A stretch of DNA of 64,000 nucleotides from Dimorphilus gyrociliatus (GCA_904063045.1 CAJFCJ010000019.1:3106684-3170683); one strand, 5' to 3'; positions 11,630 through 24,900 are shown, numbered from the stretch's first letter. Program-made: numbers and translations. Notes: generated from the sequence alone by a model not told the origin.

Positions 11630-13996
11630 GGCGTCGACGATGAGTGCTTTCATTTCTACGCCGTAATGTTTAATTAACCCTTAATTATTTAACCGAGAAA
11701 AAGGTTTTTTTACGTTAATCGTAAAATCGGTAAGGATACTTCCACATAGTCTTCAAGGAGATATTCAACAGCCGTACAATTTTCGTCCATTACGACTGGT
11801 ATAGCTATGCAAGGAGTTTCGTTTAATAAAGCTTGAAAAGCGATCGGGATCAATCAACAGTCTATAAATCCAAGATATATTGATCGTTTGTACACAATAT
11901 TTACTTATCGGCGTATTTAATTTAGAGCAATTAGACAAATGAAAAAAAAAATGCTCAGTCTCATCATAATTATAAATTCTTCGTTAGCTTAAGATAATAA
12001 TAGCAATAATTACAATATCTATTGGAATATTATTATAATCTCACGGATTAATTGATATATTTTATGAATGAATTATTAAAATTGAACGTAGTTGGGAAAA
12101 TTTTAATTTTAAGGCTACTATTATTGCAACATATTCACTGAGAATAACGAATTTATACAAGAGACCAAGCAGATTATAAAAATTCTGTTACAACTCATAA
12201 AACCAAAGTATTAAACGGGAACAACAACCAAGCCGATAAATCATAATATTAGACACAATTGTCTAGTAAACAATCTGATTAATAAAAGTAGCGCAATTTA
12301 CAATTGAAGTACTTTTAAAAAACTAACTGGAAAAGATTTTTAAAGAAAATGACCTTATAGCTTTCGTATCCTCAGGGACAGATTACATAAGGGAGGTTAC
12401 GAAAACTTATCTTTCTTTAGCAAACCGTAAAGTGTTAGAATATAATAATTGTGTTGATTTTAAGTTGCGACTATGAGTTTCTATTTTGCGCTAAACCTCC
12501 AGAAAATATGATTTTTATATAAGCGTATATAACAGATTATCAGCAAATCGATTGATCTCAGCTAAAGAGAAGAGCAAAAGCAAGCATAAGCGTAAGAATG
12601 CAATCGTTATGTTTTCATTCTAGCTTAAGTATGAAATTTTCGTGCAATAAGAACTGATAATGTCTTATTTTGGTACAACATATTTTAAAGAATGCCTATT
12701 TTTTACCAAGTTCATTGCTTAATCACACCTGCCACTCGTTGGAAACACGCCCTCTGCCGGATGATTTGAACACAGGTATAACAATCAATAGAAAGAACGT
12801 TTTCATTTCCAGTACTACCATGCCTGAATTAATACCGCTTTTGAAAGCAACTTTTCGTCATAAAACAAACAGTTGAACTTAGATCGTTTCTTTCCTGAAT
12901 TGTCGAATGAAGCCTATCTGGTAAGTAAAATAAGTTAAAGGTACAATTTATAGAGAAAAAAGCAAAATCAATATAGCATAAATTAAGCGAAACAGAGAAT
13001 TCAAGTCAGTTCGCCCTTAAATTATTAAGGTGGTTGGTTATATTTTATGCTTAAATTAATTTCAATATCTGTAATTCGTTATGTGAAGAAGCGTTAACGT
13101 AAAAAGAAATATCAAAAAAAGATGTCAGCTGGTATAAATATCGATGAGTTGCGTTGGTGTGTATAAACACGTGAAAAATTTTTTAAATGAATAACAATTT
13201 AGATACATTAGATAAATACATTAGAATGAAATGAATACTAGAAGTGTTTTATTACTGATCATCTCTCTTGAACAATCATATTAAATTAAGTTGAAAATTG
13301 TGTCGAAATCGATTTAGAAAGTAGGTATTTTTCAACAGTTTCAACAGGTAAACTGTCCGTAATTACATCACCATTTTTGGTTATGAACACTTGAGAAGCT
13401 ATTCAATTATTTACATTTTACCCGGTCACTTTGTTATTAATAAAAGGGGTTATAAATAAAATAGATTAATCTTTAACTTGAAAGCTTAAATACGAAAGTC
13501 GATAACTTAATGAACGTCAGCTATATTGGCTCTCGATGAATGTTGAATTTAATAAATGAGATAAAAGATCTAAATGAAATTTCTTCTTGTTCAATGTTTT
13601 AAATTCTTTTAGTCTTATCGTAATCTACAAACTTAACTTTGATATCGTAGTTTTGTATAGTCAGAAGAAAATTTTACTTCAACATATGAGAATATAGCAC
13701 AATAAAGAATTACAACATGTTTTTATTGGCTAGTAAATAACTATAGAACGTGTTTTATCTGTCGAAAAACTAAAAACTCTTTTCTCTTAGAATCATTTCT
13801 TGAATTGAGTTCGCTTGTTGCAAAGGTACACTTCTCTATTGACATATACAAAATTTAATGTTTGCTCGCTGAAACCAGCTACATGATGAATCTACGGAGT
13901 TGTTTCTTAAATAAGAGTTTTCTTTTTTTAAGAACTTGTTTTAACATAAGAATGTGAATTTTACTTAATATTTCAGCCTACCAGTCCTCTGCGTAA
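11630..13996. other. Gene-free region upstream of the cadherin gene
   Basis: About 2.4 kb of AT-rich sequence between divergent ANKFN1 and the CDH23-like gene. No coding frame, repeat or RNA gene that I can support. An acceptor-like TATTTCAG at about 13976 suggests that the cadherin 5' UTR is spliced. Confidence 0.5.
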
Positions 13997-16900
13997 ATGC
14001 TGCTGCTATACTACAGTACGATAATCTCCATTTTCTTCTTCACATCTGCAGGTTAATTTTTTGAGATACTTTTAAAAAAAATACATCAGAGTGATGTCAA
14101 TAAATCGAAATTAGTTCAGTGAAGCTTGACGTTTAGTACAGTAGCTAAAATATATGAAACATAATTTCATTCAAGTATTTTTTATTATATATAATGATCA
14201 ATTTTGACCCAATACTCTTTCAAAAGGCTTTTGTATTTAGGACAAAAAGAGATCTCTCATAAATCTTTTAGAACTAAATACAAAATATATTTAACGAATG
14301 CTAAATATTTAATAAGAGATAATTTTTCTGAAAAACTTATCTCAATTCTTACTTAAACATATTTGATTTAGCTGGAATAAACACATCACCAAGTTTTAAC
14401 CCTATCAACGGCTTTGTTCTAACAAATGAGTCGAGGCCTGCTGGAGAAATAATAAATGTAGATATCAGCGCAACTGATGCTGATCAAGATGATGTCTTAA
14501 CATTTGAAATAACGAGTGATTTTGCCAAATACTGGCTAAAGTTGGAACCGTCTAACCAACCTAGGAAAGTATATATTGTAACCAAACAAGTTCTCGATCG
14601 AGAATCCGTTGATAAATTTGATGTTAGTCTAAAAGTATCTGATGGAAACGGAAATAGCGTTAGTTTTTCACCTCTTTCTCCTGAAATTATAAATTCAAAG
14701 TTACCATATTAACAGGATCAAACGAGTTTTACCTTAATTGTTTTGGATATAAACGATAATGCACCACAGTTCGTTGGGCAGCCGTATGAAATCTTCGTAT
14801 CAGAGGTTATTTATCTAAATACTATAATATATCTTTAATCCAATATAATTAAGATAATAATTAAGAACAATTTGTTTACAGAATGAAGAATCTGGTCGAC
14901 ACTTGTTTACTGTAAATACTACTGATGCAGATAACTCTCCATTTAATATTGTAACATGTGCTTTAAAAGTTTGTAGTTCTTTATTAATCGGATAATAACT
15001 TTCATAGAAATATCTTTAACAACAGAATAATTTAGATACTTTTGAGTTGACTTCAACAGGAAGATTGACATTAATTAATACTTTGGATTATGAAAAAATA
15101 AAGTTTTATCAGCTACACATTATAGCAATGGTAAGCTATTAGAAATATTAATAAATGTCTTCGTAGCCGTCCCAATAAGAACTTTAAACAATTTAAATTT
15201 AACTTGTATATTCCTAATTAGGTATAATAATGCTTTATAGAACAAAATATATATCAATATATTATGCTGTAAAAGCTTTTTCTTATATAATTTATGACTT
15301 TTGTCCAAATTGCGATCAATAATATCATTCCTACATGTGAATTGTAAAACTAGCAATTTTTGACGTTTTAGAACAAAGGCACGGGAGATACGGGAAATTT
15401 AAATAGTACAACGAATATTCTAGTCCATGTTGTTGATGAACAAGACACTCCCCCAAAATTTCAGAATTTGCCAAATAGTATTGAAATTTTTGAAAATGCA
15501 ACTATGGTGAGCTGTTGTCAAAAAATATACACTCTCCTTTTCTTATTAATTCTAAACGAAGTAATTCGTTAACAGGGTCAAGTTATTTATAGTGTTTTAG
15601 CTGTTGACGGAGACAAAGGAGTGCTTAATCCGAATAGGATAAGTTATGATATTGTATCGGGATCGTTTGAAAATATCACCTTAAATTCTGATACCGGTGA
15701 ATTGACTTTGTCTGGTTCTCTTGATAGGGAACATCCTGATTTGATAGGTAGATTTGGTTCTATTAATTTGGTCATTAAAGCAACAGAAGTAGAACAAGTA
15801 AATAGTGGGGTTAGTGAAAAACATGCTGTATCGACATCAACTCTCAATATCAAAGTCATTGATATCAATGACAATAAGCCTACATTTAATGCCAAGATTT
15901 ACGTAGGTAAAATTATAGAAAATTCGCAAGAAGGGGCAGTTGTACTTTTGAACCCGCCGTTAATTGTTCGAGATCCGGATGAAGGTCCCCATGGAATTAT
16001 GAATGTCACGTTATTCAGTGACATCTTCATTCTATCTCCAAAAAATCTAATAGCAAACGAAGCGTCCCTGCTATTACGAGTTTCAAATTCAACAGCTTTG
16101 GATTATGAACAGAATACCAATTTTACTTTTGACATTGAGGTAAAAGAACATCAGACCAACGAAGAATATAGTAATACTGCAACAATAATTGTACAAGTAA
16201 TTGATATTAATGACAATTGGCCAGTTTTCGACAATTCAGATCCATATGTTGTTTCAATACTGGAAAACTCTCCTATAAATACATTTGTAGCTAACATTTC
16301 AGCAACCGATAAAGATTCGGGAACTCTTGGCGAAATTTCATATTACATTCGAGGTGCTGATGCTCAAAAATTTATAATAGATTTACATAAGGGTATAATT
16401 AAGGTCGGAGTAAAGGCCAACGAGGATCACACATTGTTAGATAGAGAGACTAAAGAAAAAATATTTCTAATTGTTGATGCAATAGATGGTGGAGGTTATC
16501 GATCTTCCCTTTCTTTGGCAATAAATCTCACTGATGAAAATGATAATCCACCTAAATTCTCAAGGACATCTTATGATGGATACGCTAGAGAAAACTCTGC
16601 TGATTTTGAAAGTAAAATTATTTTTATCGCTGAAGATCCTGATGAAAATCATAAATTAGAATTTACAATCCAAGGGAGTAATTTAACCGATTTATTTTAC
16701 GTTCAACAACTCTCACCATTTACAGCTAGATTAAATATTGTTAAGCCAATAGACTATGAAAGTCTTAACCCTTCTCTTAAAGGAAATTTATCGTTTAATG
16801 TAATTGTTAGCGATGTTAGTAGGACCAACCCCTCAACATCCTTGAACTCTTCAGTTCCTCTTAATATATACATTTTAGACTTGAATGATGAAACACCTGT

Positions 16901-19900
16901 TTTTGTTAAACCATCACACAACGTCTCTATAAAAGAAAATGCAACAGAAGGTGACAGTGTTTTCACAGTTAAAGCGAAAGATGGAGATCTATCGTCGCCA
17001 AACAATGATATATTCTACAGAATTGAAACCGGAAGTAGAGATCAATTTCAAATAGATCCAAATTCAGGACTAATTACAGTCGATAAAATGGCTCGGCTCG
17101 ACAGAGACATCATAGACGAATATGAAATGATTGTTGTTGCTATTGATAGAGGAATTCAGACTAATACTGGTACAACTACAATTTACTTGCAAATAGAAGA
17201 TGTCAATAATAAGATACCCTTTTTTAATCCAATGAAGCAATCAATAGCCATTTATGAAAATGTTACAATTGGTAGTGAGATTTATACTGTAAAAGCTTTT
17301 GATTCTGATTTAAATTCTGATCTAACATATTCCATAAAAAGCGTTACAGGAATGGCCACTAAAGGCTTGAAAGTTGATGACCTTTCAAGTGTATTTTCAG
17401 TGGAGAATAAGACTGGCGTAGTAAAAACGAGGAAAAAATTGAACAGAGAGGAGATTAAAACATTTTCTATAGATATATTTGTAAGTGATATGAATGCTTT
17501 TCAACCTGAATTCCAAAATTCAACTATGACTTTAACTGTGGAATTGAAGGATGTTAATGATAACCCTCCGAAATTTGAAAAAAGTGAATATTACGCTAAC
17601 AGTTTGAGGGAAGATGCTAAAATAAATTCACCTGTGATAACAGTAAATGCTGTAGATGAAGATGATCCAGCGACGGATAATGCCAAAATTCAATATTCAA
17701 TAGACAATACTAGCACAAACGCCTCGGGTTTGTTTGGTGTTGATGAAAAAACGGGATCTGTATTCGTCAGCAATAGTCTAGTCAACAAGACCGGCATGCG
17801 TTTAATAACTGTTCTTGCAACTGATAAAGGAACACCTAGTCTGTCGAGTAGTACTCTCGTTAAGGTCTACGTTGAGGATGTAAATGATCAATCACCAAAA
17901 ATTATTCATCCAGATGCCAATAAAATACTACATGTTCTAGAGAATGAACCCGAAGGAACTTTTATAGAACACTTTAAAGTCGCTAATTATGATACTGAAA
18001 GCGACGAGGAGATGCTTTTTGAACTGAAATGGACCCCTGATAATGATTATCGTGAAAAATTTCATATTGATCCAAAGACTGGTATTTTAGCAACATCTAA
18101 AGTACTAGATAGAGAGGAAAAGAAAGAATATTTGCTACACGTTCAGGCTTCAATAGACCAGAAAGAAGACAATAGAATACACCGTCTAGAAATTGCTGAT
18201 AAGGATGATAATCTACCGTCTTTCAACCGTGACCTTTATAAGATACCCTATATAGTTAGAGCTTATGAAGAGAAGGAAAATGTGGCAATTGCAAATCTCA
18301 GTCTTGCTACAGATCCTGATGTGAATAGCAGTATTTGTTATTATTTAGCTGGTGGTGCAAAACCGTGGAAGGACCACTTCTCTTTAAAGAAAGATACAGG
18401 AATTCTAATGATTAATAAGAAGCTTGATAGAGAAAGAGTCAATATGGTAGATTTAGTCGTTAAAGCCGATCCAGATTGCTTTACAAATAAATGGCAAAAT
18501 GCCAGTTTAACTTTCAATATAAGTGATTCAACTGAACTACTCGTGCACATTCTTATTCAAGATATAAACGACAATCCACCTTTCTTCGTCAAATCCTCTT
18601 TTGTTGCAGGAGTAAGCAAAGAATCGGAGTTTGGTTCCGAAGTTCTCAATTTACAAACTGTTTCTATTGATTATGATATCAATGAAAATGCAAACTTAAC
18701 TTGGTATATAATATCTAACTTTCGTTTGTCCCCTACATTGAAGACACACTTCCCCAAGGATTCCCTTCCTTTTACGATCATTCCTCACGAAGGAATAATT
18801 AAAACTAACGTATATTTTAAAACAGAATGGGAAGGAAACATTAAATTTGATGTTCGAGTGAATGATTCAAATCCTAGTCATGTTGACAATGCCACAATAT
18901 CGGTAAGTTAGATAACAAACAATGGAATTTAAGTAATATAGTCTCTCTACAACAGGTGTACTTATTAAATGAAAAACAAAGGGTTATAGTAACAGTTCTT
19001 TTAACAGCGGAAGAAGTAAACAAAAGAAAAGAACACTTTTCCAAAGTAATGTCTAACATTACTGGCTATATTATAAATGTTGATACTATTCGGTAACGTT
19101 CTCCTTGGTAAATGTATACTTTATAACTCATTGATAGTTGTTTATCCATTTAGGATACATCAAAGTTCGCAATCTACTCCCGATAAAAATAAAGCAGATA
19201 TGTTCATTCATGCAATAAACCAAGATTCTGGCACAGTTATTGATTCTGTTGAATTAATAAAGTAATTTAAAAAATGTAAAATATTCTTTAAAAATCAATA
19301 TTAATAATGGAAATTTTTGCAGAATAATTGAAGAAAAGAAAACCTATAATCGTCTTGTTCCACTTTTTCGACAATATAACGTAATAGAAGTTAAAGAAGC
19401 ATTCGAAAATAAAGAAGAAAGTACAGAAAATAAAATACCAATTCTTGTTCTAGTCTCCGTGGTTGTTTTGTTATTTTTGATAATAATTATAATTAGCGTT
19501 ATATTCTACTATAACCATAAAAAGTAATATATTCTTAATAGTAATATTTACGTTAACTATATCTATAATAACAATAATTTCAGAGATAAAAGAAAATTGA
19601 AGTCCTTCAAAACCTATGAAATAAGTCAGTATTTTATTTCGTATATATAGTTTTCGTATCTTAACTAGTTTTTGTTTTTTTACTTCATTTAGCTAACGGT
19701 CGTACGAAGATGAAAGAGTCAGAAATTCCTACTTCTAATTTACAACCAACGTTATGCGAAGGGTATATTATATTACTCTGATATTTTGAAGATGATATCA
19801 TCATTATGTACATTTTCTTTTATTTGTTTTTTATAGAACTAATCCCAGCTGGTTAACTTTGGAAGGGCAAACCAATTTTGGGGTTATTATGCAAAATAAT

Positions 19901-20104
19901 TCAGATGATGAAGGATCAATTGAAAGTAATGTTGTTGGTCCAGATTTAAATTATGAAGAGCAGAGAAGAGTAATGACAATATATCCAGATTGCGTTACAT
20001 ATTCAAATGGATGTTCAAATAACGTTAACAAAATTGCCAATACAAATTACGCTATCGGATTGGACTTGAAAAATGGGCCAAATATAGAAATAACTGACAT
20101 CTAG
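13997..20104 (+). CDS. CDH23: CDH23-like cadherin (12 cadherin repeats, harmonin-type PDZ ligand)
   Basis: Thirteen coding exons close in phase: 13997-14051, 14372-14658, 14716-14805, 14882-14968, 15026-15130, 15372-15506, 15576-18902, 18956-19092, 19154-19261, 19323-19523, 19584-19624, 19693-19762, 19837-20104. They give 1636 aa. A signal peptide (MLLLYYSTIISIFFFTSA) is followed by 12 cadherin repeats, counted from 11 inter-repeat calcium linkers (LDINDNAPQF, IDINDNKPTF, QDINDNPPFF and others). A membrane-adjacent domain with HFSKVMSNITGYIINVDT matches the one in vertebrate CDH23. Then come one transmembrane helix (residues IPILVLVSVVVLLFLIIIII), a tail with NPSWL, and C-terminal EITDI against human EITEL. 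CDH23 forms the upper part of tip links and binds harmonin by that C-terminus. Human CDH23 has 27 repeats, so this is less than half length. Nine repeats sit in the single 3.3-kb exon. Confidence 0.9.
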
Positions 20105-20565
20105 TCTACGATTGTTTAAAGGTGCTTTAAAGAAAATGTCTTTATTCTAATAATACTATTGTAAAAAAAAAAAGCACTTGATAAACATCTATGCAAATTT
20201 AGTCGAAACGGTATTAAGCTCGACAGAAATATTGTTAATATTGTTTTTCAACAGTGCACAAGCGTTTTTTCCGAGTGTAATTTCTCTTTTTTTTTAATAT
20301 AATTCAATACACAAATTATCACAATTTTTTTAAAAGGCTATAAATAAATTACCTAAATCTTAGAGAGAGAGAGAGAGAGAGAGAGGAATAATTATATTTG
20401 TTTCTTTGTTTTTTAATAGAAAATTTCGATCTTGAAACCTTTTCAAAAGGTAAAAAGAAAATCAGCTGAAATGATAAAAATCAATTGTTTTTTTTTTTTG
20501 ATTTGCAATAATTAACCTGTATTTTTTGTTTTGACAACACATCATTCTTTTAATAATTTACGTTG
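20105..20565. other. 3' flank of the cadherin gene
   Basis: AT-rich 3' UTR/intergenic sequence with poly(A), poly(T) and GA tracts and no coding signal. Confidence 0.5.
20361..20386. repeat. (GA)n microsatellite
   Basis: About 12 GA units in the 3' flank of the cadherin gene. Confidence 0.9.
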
Positions 20566-20787
20566 TTACCATCCATTCGTTTTAAAATCCGGACCATTTG
20601 GACCATTTTGACGTTTTCCTATTCTCGCTTCTTTCTCATTTCCAAATATTTGACAACTTTTAATACATTCGTTAACGCTAAATGATTCGTCGCTGAGATT
20701 GACGGATCGAAGACTCCATTCGCTACTTAGATCACACGATAGGAGAAGAAATCCAACGAGTAGAGAGAAACACAACTCTTTTCTCAT
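20566..20787 (-). CDS. Small secreted peptide, possible neuropeptide-type precursor
   Basis: Intronless 73-codon ORF with its own ATG. The first about 22 residues form a strong signal peptide (MRKELCFSLLVGFLLLSCDL). The short propeptide contains a two-cysteine motif (NECIKSCQIFG) and one dibasic site preceded by glycine (RIGKR), followed by a Gly/Asn/Pro tail (QNGPNGPDFKTNGW). Signal peptide, two-Cys loop and a GKR processing/amidation site are the layout of small peptide-hormone precursors. I do not recognise the family. It may be a chance ORF; length and the well-formed signal peptide argue for coding. Confidence 0.5.
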   Translation of the reverse strand: MRKELCFSLLVGFLLLSCDLSSEWSLRSVNLSDESFSVNECIKSCQIFGNEKEARIGKRQNGPNGPDFKTNGW

Positions 20788-21214
20788 AATTCGAATACGT
20801 GTGTCTTATGTAATATTTTAGTAAAAACTATACCGAAAATGTCTCTCAGTGAGAAACTTCGAAAAGAATGAAAAAATGTTGGTTTTATGCAAAGATTTAG
20901 AATAAATTAATGAAAAATTCCTAGACAAATTAAAATCTATTGTTAGTAGCTTAGTTGAAGATTTTAATATTCTCTCAGCTTCTTACCTTTCCTATTCTTT
21001 TATAAAACAACGTTTAATAGTTGATTTTAAATTAATTGCGAATATTTTTAGCTAAAAACCAATTTTATCATTCTTCTTGTTATTTATAATTAAAAAGTAT
21101 ATAAATTTTAATTAGACGCTTCAATTAAAATAGACTCTTTTTATTTTAACTTATACTTTCAATGAATGACAATTGTCCATCATTAAAATATAAACACTGA
21201 CTATTGAATATTTA
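20788..21214. other. Intergenic
   Basis: About 430 nt AT-rich sequence between the small peptide ORF and the MYDGF 3' end. Nothing recognisable. Confidence 0.4.
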
Positions 21215-21815
21215 TCACAATTCTCCTCTATTTTCCATTAGGTTCCTCATTATTTCTAATCTCGCTAATTGAGATTTAAATTGTTGTCTCTGAGAGCTTA
21301 CTCTCTTCATTAGAAAATCAATTTTGTACTCTTCTTGATCCAGTGGTTGTAAGTCATTTTTCTGCGAAAATTGACAGTAATTATTCAAATTATTTACTTA
21401 ATTTCTTTTACTTACATAAGCAATGGCAGCCGAGATTGATTCTACACCTCCAATCTCTAAATCAAATTCTTGAAAAAATAGATATGAATTACCATCCGGT
21501 CTTTCAACTAAACAACTCTGTCTTTCGCTATCATCTACGATTGTCATTCTCCACTTTTCATTTGTTCCACCTTGTGCTACATAATTGAATGTGCATCGAA
21601 TCGAACCCTGTTAAAGAAAAAAAATGTCGTATTCTAGTTTAGTGTTGATCACGTCGAAAACTAGCCAATCGATTTTCAGCCAATAATTTAGTTCCACCTG
21701 GCTTTACATTAACGTCGAAGGAAGCCTCCTTCGCCTTTACTTCTAAATTGATAAGCGATAAGATGCAAAAGAGAGTTAAAAAATGAAAGTCATAATGTTT
21801 TGAGTTTGCCGCCAT
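21215..21815 (-). CDS. MYDGF: Myeloid-derived growth factor homologue (MYDGF) with an apparent frameshift
   Basis: MYDGF is a secretory-pathway protein with a C-terminal ER-retrieval signal that acts as a paracrine growth factor in mammals. Exon 1 (about 21666-21815) has a signal peptide and FDVNVKPGG. Exon 2 (21412-21607) has CTFNYVAQGGTNEKWRM and RPDGNSYLFFQEF. Exon 3 (21215-21361) has PLDQEEYKIDF, FKSQLARLEI and the terminal RGEL (human RTEL), a KDEL-type signal. Two oddities: exon 1 to exon 2 needs a GC-AG intron (TTG|GCTAGT), which restores the spacing seen in other MYDGF proteins exactly; and exon 3 shifts frame within 21290-21302, so the two halves of the exon are conserved in different frames. 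No other ORF of this family occurs in the window. Confidence 0.8.
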
Positions 21816-21998
21816 GTTTGTTTACATCTAGCACTAACCAATCAAAATCTGACATGTAAATTTCAAATCAGATAGAACTTAAACTAAACTGGTAATAGTG
21901 TTTTTCAGTTTAAAATACTTGAACAGTTGATAAATTTATTTAAGTAACTCTAATTCACAAGTGAAGGGTCTTAGTTAAAGTTATTTCAGGTGAGTATA

Positions 21999-24900
21999 TT
22001 AAACTTTTGTGTCTGCAATAGAAATTCTTCTTAAGTCAACTTTTCCTGCCTCTTTTGCTTCCTTTAAAGATACTTCATTGTCAAAAACATTAACAGAATT
22101 CAAAGCGAGTATTAAATCATCCATATTACAATTTGATAATTCGTCTTTTTCTTTTACTATACTTGATATATATTCACAATCATTGTCGCTATCTTTACAG
22201 TTATTGCTATAATGCTTTAATTCATTGCTACCAGATAGATCACTGTTTTTAAAGATTGGACAGCAAGGAAGTCTAAATATTACAAAGATTAAAAGTGAAT
22301 ATAATCCAGTGCAAATGATGAACAAACAAAATAGAATTAACATCCACGAATGATTCAGAGTTAAATGCAATCCTCCCCACAACCAAGCAAATATTAGAAA
22401 CAGCCAACTAATAAGTAGATATCGTAATTCATAAAGGTTAAATCTATTCACGTATATATCATCTTTAAACTGCCAACTCGCCTTTTCTCTGGATATTTGA
22501 ACCATAATGATAAGAATTATTAGAGAAAATACCACACAGGGAAGTAGAATGCCAATAAGAACGTTATATCTATTTTGTAAAAAACAAACATCTCCATTAC
22601 CCTGAACATCGCCGTATATGTTGGGATCAACTTCAATTACGTATTTATTAATAAGGTACGTCCCAATATAAAAGCAACCAACTAAAAAGCCAGGTAGAAT
22701 CCAATTTAATAACATATAAGCAACATATACTTTTAGATTATGCTTCTTCTTTGTAATTAAACTTCTCCAAAAGTTTAAAGATTGACTAGTTGAACAGGAA
22801 AATTGCGCAATGAAAAAATATTGCAGAATAACTCCTATTGCAGTACAATTATTCTTGTTTGATAAAATTTTTTCGCTGAAAAACGTATCAAGAGTATAGC
22901 AAGCCAGAAAGCTAAAAGAAGCAAAGAACATGTGCATATGAAGATCAATAGGGAAAAGGCCGTCATTATTGCATGTATGATGAAAGAGTAAGATAATGAA
23001 GAGACAGATCTGAAAATAAATAAAAAAAAAAAGAGTATAGTTTTTTTTTTAAAAAACAAATAAAAAAGAGTCTTACCAAACAAAATATGACTGATATATA
23101 AAAGTACAGCCCAAAATTTGAAGAATTTGTCATATCTTTCATTAAAACTGCAAACTGCTCTCCTGTTTTACATTCACATTCAACAAACTTTTCATTTAGT
23201 CTTTGACCAGTCAATGCTTTACAAAATGTATTGTCAAAATGTGATTTATTATTGATATTCATTCCAGAGCAGCTTAATTTTTTGTCTTGTTTGTCAACCA
23301 GTTTATCACTAATTCGATACGAAATAGATTTCAAATTTATAGGATTCTTTTCATAGTTTATAGTACAAGACAAAATCTAATTGGTAAAAGAAAATGTTTA
23401 TCCTTTGGTGTTAATTATTATTGTGTTTTAGAGATACCTTCTTTCCGTAAAAGTCATTACTTTTTACTATATTTTTGTACCATAGGGTACTTTTATATTC
23501 AATTATAGTGAACCTTCCGCATTTACGACGATCAATATCTCTTGTATTAGAAGATATTTTAATATAATCGCTCTTCGTATATTGAATCCTAAAATCTTGT
23601 AAGGAAGAGATATTTTTAATACCAAATACTACTTTTAATGTATCGCATTCCATTTGAGATCTACCGATAAAACATAGTGAATTATATGTAGGATTTCAAT
23701 GAAGGTAATACTAACTCAATAGGACTACATTGTTGCTCTTTTGTAGGAAACGTTAATAGTAGAAAGTCACGTAATAGATTTACGAAATCGGAATTACCAT
23801 GTAAATAATCTTTACGAGTAGATTGAAGTAAGATGCAAAACGTTTCAAATATATCTTGATATAGACTATCATTCCATAAGTTACTTTCCAGAGAAGAGAA
23901 TAAAAATTTCAATAAAGCTTTCATCATATCACCGGAAGTATTAGATAGTGGACTTTTAGCAACGTTGATTAATTGTCGGGTTGTACTGCAAAAAAAAAAG
24001 AAAAAGACAAAAGAACTTTAACGTTTGTTTACTATTTAATTTATATAAATTGTATAAATATTCCTACTAACGATGTAATAGCCGTAACATTCGTTGCTTG
24101 ATATACTTTAAAATCATTAAAAATAATCCATATTTGGTAGATATCGTCGTTTACTATCGTAACGTTTATTTCCGATATTCCTAAGCTAAAAGTAAAAAGT
24201 GATAGTACTTAAAAGTATAAATTAACATTATAAACTGTTTGTTACCTAGCCGAATTTGATAATTCGTATAGTAATACAGTAAAAAATTTAGCTTTTGATG
24301 TGCTTATATTCAATTTAATATTAACGGCAATTTCTTTCTATAAATTTAAAGAATATAAAGATTATTTCAACGAAATTATTATCATTATCGTTATACTTAC
24401 CATATTCGGTTCAAATACAAACTCTTTATCAATTTTTTGAAATTCACCATTAACGGCTCTTTCCACTTTGGACTCGGGTAATTGTATTGAATTTAATGGA
24501 CTTTCGGTTTTTAATTTAAACGTTATACGTTTACCAAGAAAACCTTTTCTTTCAATTTTTAAATCAATATGCGATTTAGACGTTTTAACAATAGTATTCT
24601 CTGTTGTTGATACTAATTGGATAAAACCATTTGGATAATCGTTACCCAGAACAATGATTTTACATTCGTCTTCTTTATCATTTATCCTTGCTCCTTCGCC
24701 AACTTTATCAATTTTAACGAAAAAATACGTTTCGTTTTCTGGTATTTTGTCATTTCTAAAGGGAATTTCAATAAATGTACGATTGGTAAGTTTCTCAAAT
24801 TGCGTTGTTCCTTTCATTGACAATATCTTCCTTTTTAATAATTCATTATTCACAGGTAAAACGAACCAAGATACCTGTAATTTTTCAAAAAATGCATTTT

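Noticed and set aside
12670-12876. Frame of 68 codons upstream of the cadherin gene
   Set aside because: No ATG at its head, no signal peptide for the cadherin and no phase-matched splice to it; the cadherin signal peptide is at 13997.
15120-15356. Minus-strand frame inside the cadherin gene
   Set aside because: It lies in a 241-nt intron of the + strand gene and has no recognisable content.
13997-20104. Fat/Dachsous or protocadherin-15 as identity of the cadherin
   Set aside because: No EGF/LamG domains as in Fat, and the membrane-adjacent HFSKVMSNITGYIINVDT segment plus the EITDI terminus match CDH23.
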